This document shows positions 12,301-21,300 of a DNA stretch of 64,000 nucleotides, piece by piece; within the stretch, counting starts at the first letter, position 1, and each line of letters begins with the position of its first letter. The stretch is from Ctena decussata (Eukaryota > Mollusca > Bivalvia > Lucinida > Lucinidae): positions 56,273,087 through 56,337,086 of the forward strand of contig OZ022508.1 of NCBI GenBank assembly GCA_963989385.1, read 5' to 3'. The notes under the pieces are model-generated. The model did no database searches. It had not been told where the DNA came from and saw only the letters and a list, made by a program, of their open reading frames with translations. A program made the translations under genes and the position numbers.

Positions 12301-15300
12301 GTCTGTCCCATACCTCCAAAACTCTTGAAAGGTATTTGCATAAAAAAATGTTTAAAATATAAACATTATTAGATGATGTGCAGAAAGCAAATCTCGTTAC
12401 CTTAGTTTCAAATTTGGATAGATTATGCCGTATTGTAATTTTAATATTAAAATTGTGTCAGCTTTTTAATACTGAGGTTGTTTTTTACGAAACTTCATAC
12501 ATATTAAAGCCTCTTCAGATGAGTGTCAAAAGAACAGAAAAAGAACCATTATTCCAGTTTCACCGTTATTCTAGTTTCATTTTCGACGGAGGTTTGCCCG
12601 TTTACTTCTCGTATGACTATTTACTTCTTTCTGAATCTCCCCTCCATTTAGCCATTCAGGCGTTTCAGAGAGATGCAGGATTGACGATGTTGGTATTGTC
12701 TCTGTCGGATGTCCTACTTCTCTTCTCTATCCCTCTCTCAGGCAGATTGCTCGATACAGACTGAAATACTGTTTCAAAAGACCGTTAAACCCAGTACAAC
12801 AAATCAACACATAAATAAAGTAAAAGAGGGTTTGATTCAAGTGAAAAACTAAGTTTTATATGCTCAGTCTATTAATATGCATATGTACGCAAAAGCAAAC
12901 AGACAATACTGTAAATACCAAAGGCAACACCCATGTTGTGGAGCATAATTTAGCCCCGACACGAGAAAACCACCAAAGCGGTTGTGCGCCCAGCGCAGAC
13001 TCAGATAACCTTGGCATCCGCCAAAACTGATCAGACTTTTGGCTATGCGCTTAAAGGGTAGTTAAGGGTCTAAGCTAGCTCCATGCGGACAGCGAAGACT
13101 CTGATCATACTGGGCGGATGCCCAGGCTGATCTGAGTCGGCGCTGGGCGCACAACTACTTTGTTGGTTTTCTCGTGTCGCGGCTCATATGTAGAGTTGCT
13201 TTGTACAGGTTGCTTGGTTGGTTAAGTTGGGTTTAACGGCTCTTTGAGATAGTATTTTAGTCTATATCGCGCTGTCTCTCAGAGAAAGGGAGAAAGATAA
13301 AACAGAAACGATAAAAAGAAAGTCCAAACAACCCCAGCCGCACCTACTGCAAGAACAGTTACTGCCCTACTATTATTCATTTAGCTGGACGCCCCGCCAA
13401 TGAAAGGTACCTAACAGCATCGCACGACCACGACCACCCCGCATTGTACAGAACGACTAAGATCATCAAAGTAATTGAAAGTATGATGTCCTGAAACATA
13501 ATTTCGTTGAATCAAAGATCACAAGGAAGAAAGAGAATAGGAGACTCGCTCAGGGGAGAGTCGGGTAACTTCGGACAGCGTGTAAATTCGGACAGTGACA
13601 TTGTTTCCTTTATATATGTCAGTTGTTTGGAATTAAAACAAAATTAACTGGGCAAACAGTGAAAATCCTGATGAGACGGCTCATTATGGGCCGTCTCATC
13701 TGGATTTTCATTGTTTGCCATGATTTGTCCGAATTTACCCGCCTGTCCGAAGTTACCCGACTCTCCTCTAAAATGTACCATTACCTTCATTTATCCAAAA
13801 CTGCTGCGGATACTGACATCCTTCACAAGCAACATAACAGTTGAAAGAATGGCATGGTCCTTGATTCTCAAATTTTAGCGAAGCCACAGTGATATTATCG
13901 CCCGATGTACACGTGTCCACAAATATGCTGCTGTCAGGTAGCCACTCAACGACTGGAATCTGTGAAAATGGATTTGAATCAGAAAATGGACCTTATAACA
14001 TTTGCAAACAGTGTAGACTCACATCAGTCTGCGGATCCACGAAGTCTGTTCAGAGGCTTTCCTGTTTGCATTGAACATTTAGATCTGGCACATCTGTGTC
14101 TGCTGCGTGAATGAAGAATCATAAAAGCCTGGTGCCAAATAAGAGATGTCATAAAAAATGGAAATTCTGAATGTATGGAAACAGCGAATGCTGACATTAA
14201 TCTGCAATGTTTCCTAGAAATGACAAGCTCTGAATGGATTTTTATCATGCATCCTCTGCAAAATTCACCTGATAACAGAGGTATGATAACATAATGTGAT
14301 ATGTCACTTTAGAACTGCGCTTGCGCCAATGTTATCAGGCTATGCCTTTAGAAGCGATCTCTGAAGACGATTGTTTACATACTGACGTTGGCCGCGATAC
14401 CAACGTTCGACTGGTTAAATGACGTCCCCGAATTACGTCATAACGCATTCGCGAAGTCAGCAATTTCCACAAAAATCAGCCTTTGTTTTTCATTTGGTTT
14501 AGCTCTGTTTATGCCGTAAACTCTTCTAATGATGCATGATAAATAGAAAACCACGATAGTGTCTTTTGAAATCAAGTTTAACAGGCTTGACCAGAAACAT
14601 GTCTACCTGGCTCGGCAAGCCTCGCCATTCCTACGATGTTTCTGATCTTACCTGATAAACTTGATATCAAAAGAAACTTACACGGTAATCTCTATATACT
14701 AAACTTAAACCAAGCTATTCCTGAAACAAGACCATCCAAGATGGGCAAAGTTACGTGTGTTACAGACAGTTAAACATGAAAATGGCAGTACTGCAAGTAC
14801 TGTCCTGGCAGATTCAAAAAAGGCAGTTGTCAGTTACTGGTGAAAGAAAGTTCACTTAGTACTTGTTAACCGCTTAGGAGGTCTGAGGAATAGTGTGGTT
14901 AGGTTAACTGACCGTCCCAACATGGCCATAGCTGTTTACCGTCAGGGGCGTAACTAGGGGCAATTTCATAATACGCACAACCATGTTTTAAACTCTACTG
15001 CTTGAAGGGAAAGGTAGAATTTCAGCCTCTTTGGCAATTGGTATTGAAATCTTGTCTAATTTATAAAAATTCAGCATGCAAATATGCAGGTGCGTTTTGA
15101 AATTTTGTCAATTTTGACAAAATTTCAATACGCACTTGCGTATTTGCCGTATACGTAGCTACGCCCTTGACCGTGGACGTTAAACAATAACACAACTTTT
15201 ACGCACTGTATGTCACATTTGCTCGATCTAAAGCATGCATACACATAAACCGCGGCACGACAAAACAAACAAAGTGACGTTTGCGCCAAGCGAAAACTCA

Positions 15301-18300
15301 GATCAGCCCGGCCAGTCTCGTCAGTTTTCGCTATCTACACGGAGCTAGCTCGGATCCTTAGTTACCCTTTAAGCGCACATCGTATGGAAGCCATAGCCTG
15401 GCATGTTTGAAGCATTGTAAAAATTCTAAGTCTTGGAACACATAGGTCTAAATAATGCAGGCCCAGGTCAGCATGCTTCTACTGAGGAAACAGTGCGGAC
15501 CCTGGTCAGACACCGGCCATGGTATACACTGTTTGGCATTCCATCTGCGTTTTTGGACAAATTGCTGCACTGTTACCACAAAGTTTCTGTGTTTAAGACA
15601 ATTATTGTAATACTTTGAGGTGTCCCAATGTTAAGAATTGTTACGGTAGGAGTTATAAGATTTACAAGGACCTACCGCAGCCTTGACGGTTACAGTCAAA
15701 TGACCAGGTCCACAAGCATCTTCCCCTTGTATTAGAAATGTTAATACTTCAGTAACTCTAGCCACCAGACATCTAGTAGTTCGTACATGTTCTGTAAAGT
15801 GAAAAGAAACTGAACATTCAGGAGAGTATCTAGTTTCTTTTACAGCGCTGAGGGTTAAAGGCCCCATTGCTCTATCAACATGAAAACTTTTTATCGTGAC
15901 GTTAATTTATCGCTGTAAGCTTCTCGCTATAGTTTCGTCATTGTAAATGGCCGTGATGAGCCTGCTCTAAACAAATAAAACATCATTGAGTTTCACATAA
16001 AAAGGGTTTGAAAACTTATTTGGGTTATTTTAGTTGGCGACTAAAATGGCCTACTTTCGATTTCAATATGTTGAATAAAATGGTACAAATACAATGTACA
16101 GGTGTGGAGCCCAAATCACTATCCCGCCTATGTTGATATAGCATTCCTAGCCGGGAAACCAGACCAGGAAATTGTGTTTTGTGGCGCGATTCGTTATTTT
16201 TCAAAAACTTGTTTTCTCTTCTTTTTTCCAGTTGTATGACTCAATATATGCACATCAACCCACATTTCATTACCAAACGTGAAGGCTGAACAGCTTTTTT
16301 CAATGATTTTAGTTTAGACGTTTTTACCACTGATAGGACTATTGGGTATTTTAATATTTTAAATAAATAGGCTAGTTGCTGTCGTTCATTATTCCTATCA
16401 CTGGTGCGAAACAAAACGAGGAACAAATAAATAAGCACATTGTGGGCCTGGGCCTGGTGGTTAGTGAGACTGATGTTCTTTGCACACTGAAGCATTCAAG
16501 GGAGAAAACGGCAAAAAACTAAACTGCACCATTTCCGAATCAACCGCTGCATTTCCCGGCTTCTCTTCTATTTTTCGGATATTCTTCCTTTTTATTCATA
16601 ATTCTCATAAGTTCGACTTTCGTCACCCGTTTCATTTTTTTTCACAGCAAAGTATCGAATTTCTATATACGCCCGTTGAAAAAAAAAAAAAAAAAAAAAA
16701 AAAAAAACAAGACCCGTTGCTCAGGTGGGCTTTGTCCTTGCACTGGTTTGGGTATTATTCTACTTTTAAAGTAACTCTAAATAGGCTCAATGATAATAAA
16801 GTACCACAGAAAATATGTGTGAATTGCAGTAAAGTGCAGGGAAAATTTCGTAGCAGTAACTATTTAAAAAATGAATGAATTCTGGGAAATTGACATTTGA
16901 AAGCAAAGAAACATACTAACGGAACAAAAACATTGCCAATCCCCCTCCCGGCCGATGTATGTTTTTTCAATAAAAAGGGGAAGATGGTCTTTTTTCTTTT
17001 GTGTCAGGTTGCCTTCATTTAGCGTCAATACTGTTAGAGTTGTTTGTAAATTCTAAAATAAGAAGGGCACTACATGCAATTCTACAATAACGTACTTGTA
17101 ATAAGATGATGTTTCTTTTTTTAACATTTATTTGACCGAAGGGCAGGGTAAAGACTATGAATGCTCAATTCAAACCTGTAGATTGCCCCTTGCATACTCA
17201 AAAATTCTGTATCTATACAAGTAAAATGACAAAGCAAAGATATCAATTCACTTACTTCCAGTCAATTCAAAATTAGGAGACCCTGTATCAAGCATCACAA
17301 TTTTGCTCTGAGTTTGGTCGTTACCTCTCCTGATGATACCTATTCGATATATGATGTCGTTTATTTCTGTAGCTGTACTTATAGTTATTTTATTATCAAG
17401 GTTGATGAATCCGTCTGAAAGCAATAGTGAAATAAGTATTTCAGTTAACTCTCGTTATCTTAAAGGCTCCATTGCTCTATCAGCATGAAAAAATTTAACA
17501 AGAGGTATCGCTTCAACTTTCTCACTATAGTTGGGTAATTGTAAATGACCGTGATTGGCCTGCTTTAGAAAAATAAAACATCCTTGAGTTTCACATAAAA
17601 AGGTTTGAAAATTTATTTTGGTCATTTTAGTTGGGCAACTAAAATGACCTACTTTCGATTTCATAGAATGGTAAAAATACAATGTACAAGCGTGGCGACC
17701 CAATCACCATCCCGCCTATGTTTATGTACAGTAGCATTGTTAGACGGGAAACCAGAACAGGAAATTGTATTTTTTGGAGCGATTTGTTATTTTCGACAAG
17801 CTTGTTTTCTCTATTTTTTGCTAGTTACAGGACTCAATATATGCCCACTAACCCACATTTTATTGCAAAACGTGAAGGTTGAACCGCCTTTTTTACTTTT
17901 TTTGATTTGAGTTTAGGCGTTTTCACAGCTGATAGGACTATGGAGACTTTAAACACTGATAGCTCAAAGGATATAGTTTTGATAGGTTTCCTGTTTTTCT
18001 ATGAATTTGAATTTCAACTCCAGTAACCTGAAACTACTGGTATGTCAAAGTAAATTTTCTGCAACCAGAGCACTTACTTTGGTTTAAACGATATTTAATT
18101 AACTATAAAACATAAATATACTACAATACAATTTCAAAAGTATCAGGATTTGACAGTAAGCAAAATGCTTATTTACTTTGAGATATCAGTAATTTCAGAA
18201 TCAGAATCAGAATTGTTTACTGGTGATACGTCCAAGGACAATCCTTCACCAGGACCTGTGAATCAGGGAAGCTAGTCCCTAGCCCTTATAAGAGAAGTAA

Positions 18301-21300
18301 ATTTAGTAACTGAATCCTCTGCACCCTCAGCAGCAGAAATAAGTGAATCTTCCAGGGAGTTCCAATCTCTAATGGTCTGGGGGAAGAAACTGGACTTGTA
18401 AATGTCAGTCCCAGCCAATGGGGTTTGAAATGTCAGGGAATGATGATTCCTGGTACGCCTATTTGGGGGAACAAGGTCATTTATGGGTATACTGACTGCA
18501 CTCCTCAGACCTTTGTAAAGCATTATGAGTCTACTATCTTTCCTTCTCTTTTTTAGGGATTCCCACTTAAGTTTCTCCAGAATGCCAGTCATACTCCCAG
18601 TTTCATATGTGTAATTTCCCGTTACAAATCTAGCTGCCCTTTTCTGCACCTTCTCAAGTTCATCTTGAAGAAGTATACTTTGAGGGTCCCAAACTGAACC
18701 GCCATACTCCAGGACTGGACGCACCAGTCCCTTGTATGCTGACTCCTTAACATCTTGTTGGCAGGCTGCCAAGTTACGTCTGAGGAAGCCGAGGGTCCTA
18801 CTTGCCTTTGTGCAAATATTACTGACATGTGTGTTCCATTTCAAATCATTTGCAATGGTTATGCCGAGATACTTGATAGTTTCTACATTACTGAGGACCG
18901 TTCCCTCTAAGGTATAGGAAGCATTGATCTTCTGGATCCGTTTTCTTGTAATCTGCATTATATTGCATTTAACAGCTTGAAATCTCATGCCCCACCTCCT
19001 TGCCCAACAACCTAAACGATATATATCCTCCTGAAGTTTCACCGTGTCTTCAATATCTCTGATTTCACGATAGCAAACACAGTCGTCAGCAAAAAGTCTT
19101 AATTCCGAGTCAATATTTTCTGTTATATCGTTAATGTATAACGAGAACAACAATGGTCCAAGCACGGTGCCCTGGGGGACACCCGACAAAACGGGGCCCA
19201 ATCCGACTTAACTCCATTTACAACCACACGCTGCTGCCTGTAACAGAGAAAAGAATCTATCCATTTCAGAGTCTTCCCACCAATACCATAGCCATATAGC
19301 TTACATTTAAGTAATTCATGAGGGGGAGTGTCAAAAGCTTTCTCGAAGTCCAAGATAAAAGTGTCGACCTGACCGCCCTTGTCCAAGATTTTAGCCCAAT
19401 CATTTATAACCGTGATCAATTGAGTTTCACAGCTATGTTTCTTACGGAAAGCATGTTGTCTGTCTGACAAAAGTTTATGGTCATCCAAATATGCCATAAT
19501 ATTAGAGCAGACAATCTGTTCGAGTAACTTGCATGGTACACAAGTTAGAGAAACCGGTCGGTAATATTGCAAGCCAAAGACCTATCTCCTTTTTTGAAGA
19601 GTGGGCATATATTTGCAAGAGACCATTCCTTGGGGATTTCACCCGTGTCAATGGATTGTTGGAAGAGATGAGCAAACATTGGGCCTAATTCAGATGCTAG
19701 TTCTTTTAAGACTCTAGGATGCAATTCATCAGGTCCTAAAGCTTTCGATGGGTTCAAGCCCTTAAGAAGTTTTGTTACACCTTCTGCCGAAACATGAATG
19801 TCCTCCATGAAAGGAGCCGAGCGATTAGGAAGGGGGACTTGGGTGTGCTCACTTTTGTTAAACACATCCAAAAACTGACCGTTTAATTCATCAGCCTGTT
19901 CCAACTCTGATTCGGCAACACCACCACCATTTCTCTTCTTTAGGGATGGGATACCTTGAGTATCTTTCTTTTGACTATTAATGTAGCTGTAGAAGTCTCT
20001 GGGATTAGCCTTTATGTCACCAACCAAGTTATTGACATACAAATCATGTTGCTTTTTCACATCAGCTTTAATTTCCCTTCTCAAAGATTCAAATTTTGAC
20101 CTAAGTTTGCTACTGCCAGTCTTTTTTGCCTTCGCATGTGTCTTATTTCTTCTACGAATCTTTCTTCTTATCTCAGGGGTTATCCAAGGAACAGAAGAGG
20201 TTGACCTACTGGTTTTAGAGGGGATATGCTTTTCAGCAGACTCCTGAATAAAGGAGGTTATCAAGTCAAAGTTTTCCTGAACTGAGCGATTGTCCGAGTA
20301 ACCATTGAAGTACCTATGTTTTGCGAAGTCTGATACTTCTTTCCTCATTGATTCAAAATCCCCCTTTTGGTACAAAAACACTTTCCTCCGAGGTTTCTTT
20401 TTTGGGGGCACATAAATTTTCAATGTTCCTGATATCACATCATGATCACTAAGTTTGTCTGGGGAATGTAGTTCTTGAAACTGGCCAGGAAGCGAGGTGA
20501 CAATTAAATCCAATGTGTTTTTCTCTCGAGTCGGGAAATTCACCAGTTGTTCTAAACCATGGTCATTCATGACATCAATCAACATTTGTCCCTCTGACTG
20601 ACTTAACACTGATCCTGACTTATTAAGTCGGTCTGGCCAAGCAATATCTTTGAAGTTGAAATCCCCTAGTACATGTACTGAGGGGAGCTTATTTCCCTTG
20701 TGCTTTGTCCTAATATGATCTAACTGATCACGGAACAATTGAAATTCTTCGCTTGAGCCACCAGGTTGACGATACCAGCTTGCTACATAATGAGAAGTTT
20801 TGTTTGCCAAAATTTTAACCCAAACTGATTCTGAGTCGTTTTCTATTTCTGACAAGAGCATGTGCGGAATGTCCTTATGAATGAGAAGCATCACTCCGCC
20901 ACCATGAAGGTTTCTGTCCTGTCTGAATACATTGTAGGGGAATGTTTCAGGGAACAATTCCGAAGTTGCAACTGAACTGTCAATTTGAGGTGAACTATTC
21001 TTCGAGATATCGATAGTTGACGGTAAGTTAGTTATTATTATGACAATAAGATAAGATTTAAAATAACCATAGTTACCGAGTATGTTAAGGCGTCAGCATA
21101 GAAAATGTAGGAAAAATCTAATTTGACAAAAAGTAATCTACAAAACAAAATCCGGGAGTAATTCCTATTATCTAAAGACATCGCATATATTCTGAAACAT
21201 GCACATTTATATTCGGAGCATAGTACTTTTATCATGTAGACTAAGACAGCTTCATTAATAGACTTATAATTACACTCAAGAAAACGAATAACGCTTCAGC

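Larger units (their letters stand above)
18190..21045 (-). mobile_element. CR1/L2-like non-LTR retrotransposon, 5'-truncated
   Basis: Reads on the minus strand, the same strand as the host gene, within intron 1. From about 21045 down it has the C-terminal part of an endonuclease/exonuclease/phosphatase domain (GDFNFKDIAWPD and SDHDVISG). A basic linker follows, then reverse transcriptase blocks PLFKKGD, DFEKAFD, GVPQGTVLGPLLF and the catalytic FADD near 19081-19092, and a C-terminal domain ending at 18272. Two frameshifts break it: near 19565 (between PLFKKGD and the YRPVSL block) and near 19195 (before GVPQG). The 3' end carries ATTCTG tandem units at about 18193-18212, the kind of tail typical of the CR1 group. 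The endonuclease start is missing. Otherwise it is well preserved, so the insertion is fairly recent. Clade placement is by motif only. Confidence 0.88.

Noticed and set aside
12378..12764. 128-codon plus-strand frame in intron 4 of the minus gene
   Set aside because: No recognisable motif; its end shares phrases with dispersed repeats.
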